Below are positions 1 through 13,800 of a DNA stretch of 64,000 nucleotides, one piece after another; the stretch's first letter is position 1; every line of letters begins with the position of its first letter. Both the position numbers and the translations under genes were made by a program. Below the pieces are notes generated by a model that did not search any database, was not told where the DNA came from, and saw only the letters and a program-made list of their open reading frames with translations. The stretch comes from Tubulanus polymorphus (lineage: Eukaryota > Nemertea > Palaeonemertea > Tubulaniformes > Tubulanidae). Location: contig NC_134025.1 of assembly GCF_964204645.1 (NCBI RefSeq), positions 7,941,001 to 8,005,000 on the forward strand. The letters are read 5' to 3'.

Positions 1-1895
1 CGGTACAATACCAAGGAACCGGTACTTTCGCACCGTAGAGCCGAATGGAAAGTTTTTTTTCAGAAATAAATTTCTTCGATTTACAATCTCTAGTATAATG
101 CGATAGAATATCTGATAATGTTGTTTATCGATCTACAAAGTCATACTACTTTTTAGTAAACTTCCAATCGGCTTTTCGCATGATAACGATTCGGTTGCTG
201 ACCAATTTCTGACTTTTTGATCAACACCCGCTTTGGCAGTGCATTGTCTCAGTCCACACCACAGGCGCGCGCATCGCGCTGGGGTATCAATAATATTAAC
301 ACCAGTCACACTACACTGATATGAGCCTGAATTAGTTTAGAATGAAGCACCGATTGTCAAAATGAAATAAGGGCTCGTATACAAATTGTACATGATTACG
401 GTGTTAACACGACGATAAGAACTTCATGTGAAAATTCACCGACCAACAATTGTATAAAGTCGAAGTGAAACTGTCTAGTGCTGCATCGCAAAATATTGTC
501 TCACTCGCTATGCGTAACGTAAACGGTAGAAAGGTACGGTGGTGGCACAATTTGCAAAATAGTTTTTCACGTGTAGGTCCTATATAAAGCTTGAAAGGTG
601 CACAGTAGTTGGTTGGTCGATATCTCATAAGAATATCGCAACACATATAGTATAATCGCACAGATTTCTACGATACGACCACCGAAGGCCACTTGCACCT
701 CTTTGCGTCTGAACTTTCCATTTTGCTAACTATAAAGCCGATATTTTCAATCACCTACCATAGGCTCTGTGCAATGATATCAATTTGAATGAACTGGTAA
801 GTGACGCAGCTGCATTTTAGCCAATCATTAGCTTGCTTGCACGAATATTGTATAGCGCACATTGATTCGTCGATGGTTTTCCATTACTCGATGTATCATT
901 TTACGAGTTTTGACTCGGCCATGATTCTGTACAATCGAAAAATACCATATACTTGTGTTATAATTACGTAGGAGAAATTGTATACGATGTTAGTGTGCTA
1001 AGATAGTCAATTAACATTGTATTCTGTGGTAGAATAGCTTTATAGGGAATATTTCATATTTCCCTCTACGAATAATGTTTGTGTATTAGTGTGTCAAATG
1101 CCTATGCGTTCTATCAGAGTCGTCAGTGCGTGCGCAGCTTGTGTCAGTGTCTATGATTAATCACTTTTCATACTTTTTGTCTCGTCTTACGTCTGTGAAA
1201 TGTCTACAAAACGTAACAGCTGTCATATTTTCAGTTTATTTAGCACTTTCTACGTCGATGATTTCCGTAACAGTTTGAAATATCCAGCTTTCCTTTGGAT
1301 ATATTGGTTTCTTTTCTTTTTGAGGGAAATAAAGCAAGGGTATACTGAATTCATGTGACTATTTTATGTTCAATACTTTATTTGCGCATGATTCCTTATT
1401 TTGAAATATGAAGGGTATCTATTCAAATGTTTTGTTGATTATCAATACTTTTTATGAGTGTTTTGATATCCTTCGTTTGGATGTTATTTTTCTAAACAAT
1501 GCTACTCTTTGTTTTCTGAATTCTAACAGATATTTTCTTTTGTCGTTTATAAAACATGAAAATATTTTATCTGTAAAATCAATTTCAATTAAAATATTGT
1601 CAAAATCGATATTATATACGTATTTTGATTTTAGATAATGAATTTAGAATTGTGGGACATTTTCTAATCTTTTTGGATTCCAGAAAATTCCGATAATCAT
1701 TCTAGTATTTCCCCTTGCATCTGATTATTAGTATCTAGTTTTACGATTCAATTTAGTCATCATTGTGTGAAATTGTCAATAACTGTTATTTCCGTTTTTA
1801 ATTCAAAAGTTCTTTCATTGAGTTAGTAAATGTCATCCCCGATCAGTGCTACAAAAGGCGTCGGTTTCATTTTAGCCTAATTCTATTCATTCTAG
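1..1895. other. No gene recognised; probable intron or upstream flank
   Basis: This AT-rich stretch has many stops in all frames and nothing that looks like a conserved protein. The first recognisable coding block starts at 1896 after a tctag acceptor. That block opens in the middle of a protein, so this stretch is most simply an intron of the channel gene, whose 5' part lies outside the window. Short ORFs at 404-661 (-) and 1408-1638 (+) have low-complexity or random composition. Confidence 0.5.
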
Positions 1896-4800
1896 CAAAA
1901 ACACAACTTGCTTGCAATTAAGTCTCAGCGGGGAAAGAAGAAGACAAAGAAAAAGAAAAAGAAACCGAAGCCACCTAAACCCAAAAAGGAGCCAAAACCC
2001 ATCAAAGATGTCCGATTTTCTAATGGTAAAATGAACGATGGCCAGGCTCTGATTGGAAAATCAGATGTTCCAGAAATTGACAATGAAGAGCTTGAAATGG
2101 ATATAAGAATTGATGTACGTACTACCCGGCTGATTTCCGACGATACTTTACACAGGGATTCAATTGGTGTATCTTGTCTTATTCTGTAAATTAAGGAAAC
2201 TCCCCCGGATGATGACGATCAACCTGATTTCGACGAAGAGGACCAACCGGAGACAAAAGATGATGGCTACATCGCATTAGTTTTGAAGGTGTTGGCAAGA
2301 ATCTGCGATGGTCAACACAGAGGGTTACAGGTACATATCATAGAAAGGTGGGAAATGTCGATCTAGTTTACACTTTCAATCTTACTAAATTTGGAACATG
2401 GAAAATTTGAAAATTTCAGGATTACTTGCGAGAGCAGCCAGATAATGTGAAGTCGTTTAATATCGTCGCTGAGACTGTACAGTACTTGAACGCCATTTAT
2501 TCAAATATAAACGCAGAAACAATTGACTTGTGCATTCAGCTCTTTGCAACATTGAATGAGTTCTGTGCCGTAAGTAACACCGGAGGTCCATTTCACAAAG
2601 AGACTTAAAGTTACTCGATACTCACGGGAAGTTTAATGGGATTTTAGGGGTTCTATGAAATGGTCACTAGCGCCATGCCGTGCTATGTTAAAAAAAACGT
2701 TTTAAACATGGAATGGACGTGTATTCGTTTTAGGGTAACCAAGATAACAGAGCTACAACATATGACAATAAAGTCATCGATTACATCAACTTCATCCTTA
2801 GAGCCGGCGATTTCCATGGTTGCATTCCTGAACAGGTAATACTTGTTTATAGAAAAATAGATCGTTTTTCTTGCGTCTGCATTTGAATGGGTATGGATTG
2901 TCTCCTTGGACATTTCAGATACTTGATCTGCGACAAGGAATAGCAAGTCTCTTGTTGACACTAATTGAAGAAAATGGACCAGAAGCTATACAAGTGGCAA
3001 AGGTTGTTGTTGGAAATGAATTTTGAACATTCAGTATATGAAATAATTTGCTAATGATGATAATTCAATAGATCACAATTTGACCTGCGAACTATGAAAC
3101 TGAATGAATTTATTCATCTCATCTGAAACACGTTTGGAATCTATTTCAGGAAGTAAAAGATGCACTAGATAAGGAGGCCTTGTATAGGCTGATGACTGAA
3201 TGTCACGAGTTACACCAGGTATTGAGAAACCTTTAAATATCATCTTATTTCATATTACAACACCATGAACACTCGGCATGACTAGAGCGCCAAATTATCA
3301 CAAAAAGCACAGATTTATTAAAAATCGAAATTCAATAATCATGAAATGAGCTCATTGGAGAATAGAGGTTAGAAAACGATTATTCGTAAAGAATAATTAA
3401 CACAAAGTTTAGGTTAGGTTTTGGTTATGGAATTGGAGTGTTTTACGAATTTCTTCATCGAATCGCTCTAGCCAGCATGCTTTTAATTTCTAGTCGGAAA
3501 AACCGAAATTAGATGAATTGATGAAAACACCATCGACGGCGTCCGGATACTTGCAATCGGCTAAGTCGTTAGCTAAAGTCGGTGGTAACCTGCTCAAGGG
3601 CATGGTGGTAAGACTTCGAAAATATTTCACATGTGTGAAATGAAATGAATTCTTCATATTCTAAAATATTTGCAATCGAAGATGCTTTGTAGCGAGATAA
3701 CATTTTGAGGAAGTTTCTCATAGATTATCCGAAAGTTTATCATTTCGTTCGAAATGATTTTTTGTCGTTTCTTTTTTTTCAATGAAGGACAAGAAACATC
3801 AAGCAGAAATGAAAGAATCGCTGATGGAAGCCGGATTCACATTTTACCTTTGTTTGAACAGGTTGTACGACATCGATCCAAATATGGGTAAAAAGCAGGG
3901 TAAGCATCTATAAGCAGCTGTTAAGTTACCAAATAACGGTAATGCATAGAAAATCCGGCTTACCTAGCTCAATGAAATAATTCTAATACACACGCAAGTT
4001 TTTACACACCAGCGCGAAGCTTTTCACACTCAATTAATTACATATTGCCTATATGTTAACAAGTATACTGTTGAATCCTGACACTTGTGAAATATTATTA
4101 ACAGAATATTGTTTCACGAAATTCGATTACATTTAATTACGTTAAAATCAAGTTGTCGAATACGAAAAAGAAGCAAGTACAGTAAGTACTGTGCTCAAGT
4201 TCGTGATTATTGGTTAGCCATATATACTTGAATGTTAATCAAAGAATTTCACTACCGCACTCCGATTGCTCAGATTCACATATACTGACTTGTACATGCA
4301 ATTGTTAGGTTTTACTCCTTATCTCAAATTGAAGTGAAATCGCATCAACTGTGTTTAAACGTTTATCTGTTTATAGTCATTTATATGTTGCTGGCATCTT
4401 AATCGAAATTCTTTAGTCGATTTCATGAAAACTGAGAAAATGATTTCGAAAATTAATGCAATATTCTTTATGCTCCATATTTAAGCCCACGACCCATACG
4501 GGAAAGGTACGTCGTATCTCAAAATTTCACTGATAACAAAGGAGAAGAATTCTTTGCTCTCTGCTTGCATGGAATTCAGCTAATATTTTTAGCTTAAACT
4601 GCATCATTTTGATCATACTTGTGTATATGTAATTGAAAGGGAAGATATGCACCTATTTCCCTATATTTAGATTCCAAAAAATGTGTCGACATTTGTTCGA
4701 TTTTGTTGGCCTTCGTTCACACAACTCCACTGTTCTTGTCTAGTGTATCATCCAATATAACTACGTAGTTTCATCTACCCCAATCGTGGATATCAATACC

Positions 4801-7800
4801 ACTATGAATGTCCATCGGCCAAAAACAATTCCTTCACCAAGCAACAAAATGGCAACGTTCCTTGTAACTCATTTCAGTGAAGGATATGTATAAGGTTCCA
4901 AACCGTGAAATGGATAACACTGATATAAGACCCGGTAATATCTTCGCGCATGCTTCATACCACACCGGAAATGGAATGTAGCATTCTTTGTTGGCGAGGA
5001 TATCCTATTCCACCCGGAGAAAAACTCTGTTCATCCCTTACTATTCCCCCTAGACTAGGTTAGATCTATTTCCGTTTACTATAGTTCTCGTCCATCCTGT
5101 CATTACGTCTCCCTGTCACTTACCCTCGAACTATATGTATAATTGCAGTAAATTTCGCTACGCTTGGAAAATCTAAGAAAGGTGTGCTAGACAAAATATA
5201 TATTTACATACTTACATAATAGCGTGGAATAAATACACCGAGGTTATTGGCACAATTTGAATTATTGATATTATCTAGAATGTAGATCACCGAATTTAGT
5301 ATATTTTGCAAAAAAAATGCATGTCGATTTCGTTCTCGTGTATCCAGTCACTGCAATATCGAATGCATTTCGCGAATCTCGAAACCAATCCCAACTGGAA
5401 CAGAGACACACCGACTTACCCATAGACCCTAACTCGTCTTATAGAATGAAAACCTAGGTATATACCGTTTGTATTTACCGCCTGTTTCATATTTCATATT
5501 ACGAACTTAGAAAACTAACTATATCAGGCATTTTTACGAACTAACATTTTGAATTCCTACCGTTCCGAAAACAAAATCTGTTCATCTTTATTCCTCTAGT
5601 TACGGTATATTTATTCTTGTCCATTGTGACGAAGAAGCAGACACACAAGCTGATAGATACACAAATGCACGTGGCATAATTTATACTTAGTTTATAAACC
5701 GTAGGCGAATGAATTGGATTGGAAATACTTAGGGCATGCTTTTCGATCCTGTGATATTTCTTCTCTGCAGAAAAACGTTCTTCTTGGGGTGTAGATTGAA
5801 ATATGTATATATATATATTTTTTTTGTGGGATGCTAATTTTTCATATTACTTATCAATACTACTATTCGGTACTACTTCTATCTATTCTATTTTTATATA
5901 CTGTTGCTTTCGCGGCCTCCTATTACATATCAATGTGTGACTATTCCAATCTTTACTTTCTAATGAAAATTTCAAATCTTTCGGAGATACTCTCTCGTCA
6001 TCATCTAAATTATATCTACCTACATTTTAAGTCTTACTGTTCCTAAAACAGTCAAATATCGAGCATGTTAACCAATCTTTTATAAGCGGATTTGTTACTT
6101 AAATTTTTTCAATTTTTTTTCTTTTTTATTAATATGTATTTCGACTAACGTTGCGTTACATTTGATAGCTTTTCTGGTATCCTAAGGTAGGTAATAAGAT
6201 CCTTAATGCTTTACTTGACGATTCAAAACAAAAAAGCCCTTCCAGGATGTTTCCAGCTCTGTTTTCAGCTTCATGGTCTAAGAGGCGACAGTATAATACT
6301 ACCAAAGATGAGCGGTCAAATATATCAATTTTTGTTTAATTTCAGAAATCATTATTACACCAGAACAATTAAATGCATTCAAATACTATAAAAAGAATTG
6401 CATGTCGATCGAATTGCTGAAAGATGACCATCTGCAAAAAGTTAATTTCAGAGTCAAAAACAAGGTAATCTGCACTCTGATTGGTTTAATATCTAAAATA
6501 AGAAAAAGATTGTCCAAACTACATTGACCAAAAAGCTATGTTATTGTTGGATTGTACAATGTTATCATTCATTGCTGTTTAGAATGTCCTTAGAGAAGAA
6601 GTTAAAGAAAAACTGAAGTGGAGCGTCGATCGATCGTCCCCAAGCAATAAAATTCGTGATTTCATGGAATGGTCGAAAGATATCTTGAAGGATATCTATT
6701 ATCAAAGAAAGGTGTTGGACAACCCGTTTGCACTGTTCTTTACAAAATTCTGGTAAAGAGAAACTTTGGAATTGCCAGGCAATTTGGATGTTCTTCATTG
6801 CGTGGTATGTTAACTACCTTGTTTCTAATTTCAGGTTGCTTTGGAATCATATTGCGACATTGCTTAGTCTTGCTATCAATATCATCATGTTGGTAACTTG
6901 GAAATCGAAAGGTTCACTACTATCAATTGAAGTTGCGAAGAATGCCACTGCTTTACCACCTGTCATTTACGAGTATGGTCATTTTAGCCATATTCAGATA
7001 TTAATCGATTTAACAACGATAAGAAATCCGGAGCACTCATAGAATTATCAATTCATGTGTTTTAGCCCTGATCCGGTAATCACGAAGATACCAGTGGAAC
7101 AATACAGAATTATTTTACTAGTATTAGGCATATCTCATAACGTATTCTCATTATTGGTGATTGTCAGCTATTTTGTATCCAACCATCCAAAGCTGCCATC
7201 ACCAACGGCCATTGCAAAGGACATCAGGTATGTACGATTCTGACCAACTCAAAGTAGGCTAATACTTTGTAGTGTAATCTTAGAATGGTCGTTATCATTT
7301 TGTATCGTCTACACAGAAAGATGTGTCGAAAGAAAGATGAGGCTAAGAACATCGATGAATTCGACGACGAGAAGACTACTAAATCGAAACTTGCTGTAAA
7401 TTTTTTCAGCATAAAGACATTTTACTATTTGGTCAGTACGCAAAATACTTCCTTATTGATTTAACACTATTTAGCAAAAAAGCAGTTATTTGATTTGATG
7501 TTTATCCTATATGTACAATGGCAATGATTTAAACTAGATGTTTATGGGAATGTCTGTCGCTGGAAGTGCTTGGAATGGTTACTTCTTCGCTTTCCATCTC
7601 CTCAACATTGTTAACAATAATCAACTACTGGCCGGAGTTATCCAAGCCGTCACGCAAAACGGTAACACGATTAAGACACGATTTACATCAGAATTCTGTC
7701 GTCTTTTTGTCTTGTCAGTAAATCTTATGTCCGTGATTGTCTATTTCTAGGGAAATCACTGCTGTGGGTCGCAGTCCTGGGTCTTGTCGTGTTCTACCTC

Positions 7801-10800
7801 TACGCAATTGTGGGCTTTGCCCTATTCCGGAGCACGTTTGATCCGGGCAGTTCTATGTACTGCGACGACCTGTGGCAATGCACTGTGACTGTGATACGAT
7901 TCGGTCTGATCGGGGACTTGTTTGAGGTAGGCACTTGAACGTTTGCCAAGCTAAAAACCTTGTCGTGACGCGCCGCAAGAATATAATACGTAGCTCGCAT
8001 ATTCTTCGTCTTTTTACGTGTATAGCTCATTTGTGTGTGTGTCAGTAATATCAGATATTCATAGATAGCACCTTAGTCAGGCAGCATGTGATGTACCAAG
8101 CATCCGTGGTAGAAACCTTAAATTAACTAGGAAATAAGCAAACTTTCTTGTTTTCGGTTCGCTATGTTTCAAAACTAGAGAAGAATAAACTGGTGATCGA
8201 TATTGCATTCTATAGTAAAAGAAGACTCGAACTTAAATGAATGTGATATATAGAATTAAAACGCTTTATTAATTAACCCCGTGAACCATCCCTGTCTTTT
8301 AGAATAAGTTAAAAAGTGATATTATTGAAAATCTATTTAATCTATCTAATTACAAATGGGCTAAACATTGATGACAAAATCATTTTGTAAAAACTTTTTT
8401 CAAATATTGTGGTGTCAATGTTCTTTTCTCCGGCTTCATTCGGTGTGTGCGTCTGCTTGAATTATTATATGTACAATCTATGCTTTGCGAATTTCACCAT
8501 TCAACGGGCTTCGGTGTCTCAACTCACGCGAGTTCATAAAATTTCATAAAATCTATATATACTAATAATACATTCATAAATCTCTATTTACACAAACTTC
8601 AATTGAACAGTTTTAACATTTGCATTATGATTTTTTAAATAATTTTTCTATCTGGCCAAGGAACTATCTATTCTAGATTTTAAGATTTAGTACTGTTTCC
8701 CTTCAAGGTTGACTTTCCGAAAAACAAAAATCTGAATAAATATTCTGTTATTTCATTCATTTTACTGCTTGCTCTAGAAAACCTATTGTTTAAGATAATT
8801 TCATTGACGATCAAGATTTCGGTCTATGATGAATTCGGATAATGGTGTATGTTTATATGTGTATTTTTTAATGGTATATCAAGCAGTGGTCGCCCACTTC
8901 AGATTGAGGTATTCCGATGTTGGCTTTTTGTGTATCCTCCATGTTATGTACAAAAAATATATCACATGGGCCACGAAAAGCTCAAAGATTCACGATGCCT
9001 TTCTTCTTTTCCACTAATTTTTCCCTGATCGGTTATATTCAGGTGATTTTAATTCATTATGTATAAAACTAATCATCAATCAAAATACCGATGCTCTTTT
9101 CAGTGAGTTACGGTGTTTTGTTTTTTATCACTAAGATATGGTATGTTGTATACGTACTTTTTACAGTGCAACTTAAGGATGTATGGATGATTCATTTTCA
9201 CAAATTCAACTTGAAATTCATGTCTCCATACACGAAAAACATGTCACAATTTGATTTTTCAAATTGCTCATTTCGTTCCACAGCAAATAAGAGTAATATC
9301 TGATAATATTATCCCGATAGCTGAGCATTTATCCTGCTTCTTCAGATTATGAATTATCCGTATATAGACAAAGGGAGACACAATGCACCCATACATGCGC
9401 ACAAGGTTGGTACATCAGTGGACACTTTTCAATGAACCCAAAATTATTTTCAGCAAATTTTTTTCGAATAATTCATTATCAGTTTCTTTATTTTTCATTA
9501 ACGAATAACCTCGATTAGCCTATATTTTTAATTCGGCATGAAGCAAATCTGCTGTCGTGATTTGTCGGGCTGATGGATTCTAACTATCATGCGAAATTAG
9601 CTCTTTATTTCATTCATAAACGATTTATTAATGATAAAAATGATGAACGCATTTTACGATAAATATAACATTAATTAACGAGTTAATAACCAAATAGCTT
9701 TCTAGGATAACGTAAGCATAATACTTAGAGATGCACAATTTACGTGCGGGTGTTCTTTAGAGTACAAGCTACTGCATAACCAGCGCTTCATGAATTTTAT
9801 TTTTTTTAAATCACCAATGAAAGAAACTGCGCCCATTTATAATTCAGTTATAATGTTTCCCGGGTGGGAGGATCTGGGGCTTGGGCTTCTTAGCACGATG
9901 CAGGCTACAACTCGTAAGGGATTTTCTTGACACTTGCTGGGTGAGTTGGGACAGGTAAAAGGTCTACCCCTATTAGAATGACACTACCGTTAGCGCTATT
10001 GATTTTGGCCTTGAAATCTCCAAGATTTTCTCCAGGATTTTCCTTCACCTTGGTGTATGGAAGGTTCCCTTTCGTATTGAAAATGGGGATCATCTACTGT
10101 CCAATATGACCGCAACGGTGGTGATCGTGAATTTCTGGTTAATGCACTGGAGCCTATGAATTGGAAGGGCATTTTTGGATCTCGGTTTTTCGGATGGATT
10201 AGGAAGCGCTCCAACCCTGTCATTGATCTATGTCCAATACAGCAGCAATCTCGAATTTCTTGTCAGCGCGATCGTGCTAATAGGGAATTTTAGATCTGCA
10301 CATCCCGGGAGTTAGCCACATGCTAGTTTAGTTTTGATATTGATACGCGGAACATTCCGTGCGAGAGTAGAATTCATCGATAGTAAGTGTTGGATGCAAG
10401 AAATGTGGAAGGAAAATGCGAAACAAATGTGGTGGTCCAGAATGTAGATGATATTGATGTACTTACTCTATTCAAAGAGCAACGCATTCGCCGGATTTGT
10501 ACGGAGAAAAGACATTCGAAATAATTGTAAACCCAAGTATAGTTGGTTTCATCAAATGATTTTGTCACGAAGAAGATTGTCTACGATGTAAGTGTCACAT
10601 ATGCATATAACATTACGACGAAAACTAGTTGTAATGATATACGCACGTTGCTACAGGTTCCAATATACAGTACTGTGCCGTATCAGCCGAGTCCACGTGG
10701 AATTTCAGGCAGGCTTTTAGCGAAGAGTTCTTTTGATGAGCCAATGAACAACCAGGACTGAGAGAGACGGAGAGAGTAGAGCAACAAACAGTCCAGTTCT

Positions 10801-13800
10801 CAAATGAGCCTTCGTATTTACATGAGTGTTATGCTTGACGTAGAATTCCTGAATTTTTCTCCTCACACAAAATCCGAACAAACCTATCCACCACCTACCT
10901 TGCACCAGCACAATCATCGTCGATTTTATATCATATATCTATCGTGTTCATTTGAAGTTCTCTCTGAAATATGTTAGTAGAAATTAGTTTTTAAGCACAA
11001 ACGCAATCTAGAAAACTGCAAGATTCCACAGTAACGAACGAATTTATAAAAAAATACCACGAAACGCATGGGCATGGATATTTTCAGTAGTGAATGTTTG
11101 CTTTCAGGATGAATCACAACGCTATCGAATGACATTTTGATACAAAGTGTTTTTTCACTTATACTGTATATTATAGGATTGAGATGTTGTTTTAATTTTG
11201 GAATGGTTGAAAGGTCCACCAGCATATACACATATATTTGTAATATTCTTCTTTTTATTCTATCTGCACATATCCTATAAAATGTAACTGTTTGTCGATA
11301 GATTTCGAAAGAATCTATCTGTTAATGTATATGATACGTAGTTAAGATAGATGTTTATTTCAAATATTTTTGATATTTCATTATATCTGCACATTTTATT
11401 CATTATAACTTTGAATTGAATTTGGTCAGGATAAATCGAGTAGATTCGTCAGTAACAAAGATTTTTCCGGCGGAATTAACTTTATATTAGTTATGTTTTG
11501 TCGCGCTTGTGCCTATATCAGAACTTTCGTCACTACTCTACCTAGCGATATGTATACTTAATTTCTTACCTACTTCAAAGCTTCACCTATTTTCGTTTTA
11601 TCACCGAGAGATTATTTCAATGGATGGTGATACGTATCTAACGTTTTTTTGACAGTTTTGGATTATTTATTTTTGTCCAATCGAAAGAAATCATATTTTC
11701 CTTAGCGTGTATTGCATCTATTCTAACTATTTTCAATACAAATGCACGAAGTTTTAGGTTTATACAAACCTTTTATCGAGCACTGCAAATATTTGATTTA
11801 TTTTATCAAAATAAGCCGATTTTCCAACCGATCTCACTTTTCCTGGTTGAATCATTTGAATCTAAATGCTTTAGGTCGAGAAGTGTTTCACGAAACAAAC
11901 CTGGTACTTGGCACACAATAGTTATCGATGCTAATATTTGGAAAATCGGCTCTTAGTGAACATTTGTTTAACTGTTAAAATGAAATTCATGGACTCGTCT
12001 AATAGATTATGGTACAAAATCCCAAAGAGTCGTCGTTTGAGAGATTCGGCTGGATCGTTCTGTATCATGTATCGTTCTTCATCTTCATCACAACAATCGG
12101 TTTGAACATCATCTTCGGTATCATCGTGGATACCTTCTCAGAGCTGAGAGATCTCAAGGTAATAACAAAATTGATAAATGGATAATTCTGGTTGATTTAC
12201 CGAAGCACGTGTGCTTATAAGGGCATCTTTTGATTTTTCAATATTTAGTGGACCGCAGAATCTGACATGAGAGACACGTGTTTCATATGCAGTCGTAATA
12301 GCTACGACTTTGAACACCACGGTGCCGTAAGTACAATCATGAAAATAAAGGTAGCAAAAACGGAAATACACTAATCCTTAATCATCGCTAATCAAAAGCT
12401 ATTTTCAGATGTGTGAGTAGGTACGCTTTGACGTCACTGTTCATCGAGAAATTGAACTATCATTTTGCTTGTGCATGTACACTAAATAAGGTTTTCGAAT
12501 CAGGTTTCTTGTTTATCCAGGGCTTCGAATCTCACGTGCGAAATGAACACAATATGTGGTCGTATATATTCTTCTTCATTCATCTCGATGACACGAAACA
12601 TAATGACTACACGGCGCTCGAACTCCATGTTTACCAACTGGTACGTGATGCCTTCATACAACATACCGTCTGTTCACCGTTATTAAGAACAACTACAAAT
12701 GGTCTTTCGGAAAGTTGTCATTGACTCACATTTTGATGACCAAGGCCCGTTTTGCAGTCTGGCTTAAGATTTAATGAGTTAAAACAACACAATACTGATG
12801 AAATGTTCAGTTGTGCTGTGAAACGGATCCCTGATGATAAATATGCAATGTATTCTTTTCAAAAACGTGAGGTGTTCATCGCATTACAACTACCAAACGT
12901 TTTATATTGAATAGTTACAAGAGTTTCTTAATTGTCAATTGATTTTAGGGATCAAACTATCAAATAAGTATTTGAAATTGTTACCACATAATTGTACTTA
13001 ATCAACTAGATTGACGTTCAACGTGGATGTGCCTTTTGAATTTTATCTTTTCAAATAGCTGCAAACTCAGAAGTTTGATTTCTTTCCTCTGAACCGGGCG
13101 CTATGTTTGTCTGGAAAAGACGACGATTCTACGGAGTCAAAGATTGACGAATTACTTTTGCACGTAACAACCCTTATACAAAGACAGAAAGAAGAGGTAC
13201 TTACGATGAACTTTGAAATATCTATGTGACGTCGCAAATAAAGGAATATTCGAAATATCAAAGACGAAACCTGTATCTAAACCTATCACGTTCATTACAG
13301 GAATCGGAGAAGAAACGTAATGCTGAACGCCTGAAACAGAAACAATGGCAAGAAAGACATCGTAATATGATCAACGGTAGGGGTGGGAAACGGGATGGTG
13401 GAGACGGGCCTGGTGGACCTCCAGGTGCTGGAGGAGCCGGAGCAGTCGTGAGAAGATCTCCAGTCGATGACACAACCGATATGTTACATAAATTACTGGC
13501 GGCCGAAGATTCCCCGTGGACCGAGCCATGCCCTGACGCTTCTTGGCATTCCCGACGTCCATCGTTTAAACGGCCACCGAGCCCGAAAAAGTCGGACAGA
13601 AGATCGATAGCATCGATGGACTCAGGTGACAGCGATTATATAATCGAGGAACCCGACCAGACACCTGCAGATGAAATGGCGGTTGGCCACGCTCTACATT
13701 CTCCACCGCGGTCGCTAAGATCGACGAGAAGTACACCAGAAAAAATGCGGCGACTTAGTCCGTCTCCGCCACACATGAGTCCTCCTCAGTCTCCTCAGTT

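Noticed and set aside
404-661. 85-residue minus ORF near the window start
   Set aside because: Random composition, no splice context, no domain.
4153-4181. Possible extra channel micro-exon
   Set aside because: 29 nt breaks the frame and the acceptor lacks a pyrimidine tract.
6167-6184. Possible extra channel micro-exon before gtaggt
   Set aside because: In the required phase it contains a stop codon.
13258-13562. Minus-strand ORFs opposite the last channel exon
   Set aside because: They are antisense shadows of a GC-richer, proline-coding exon; no splice sites or family resemblance.
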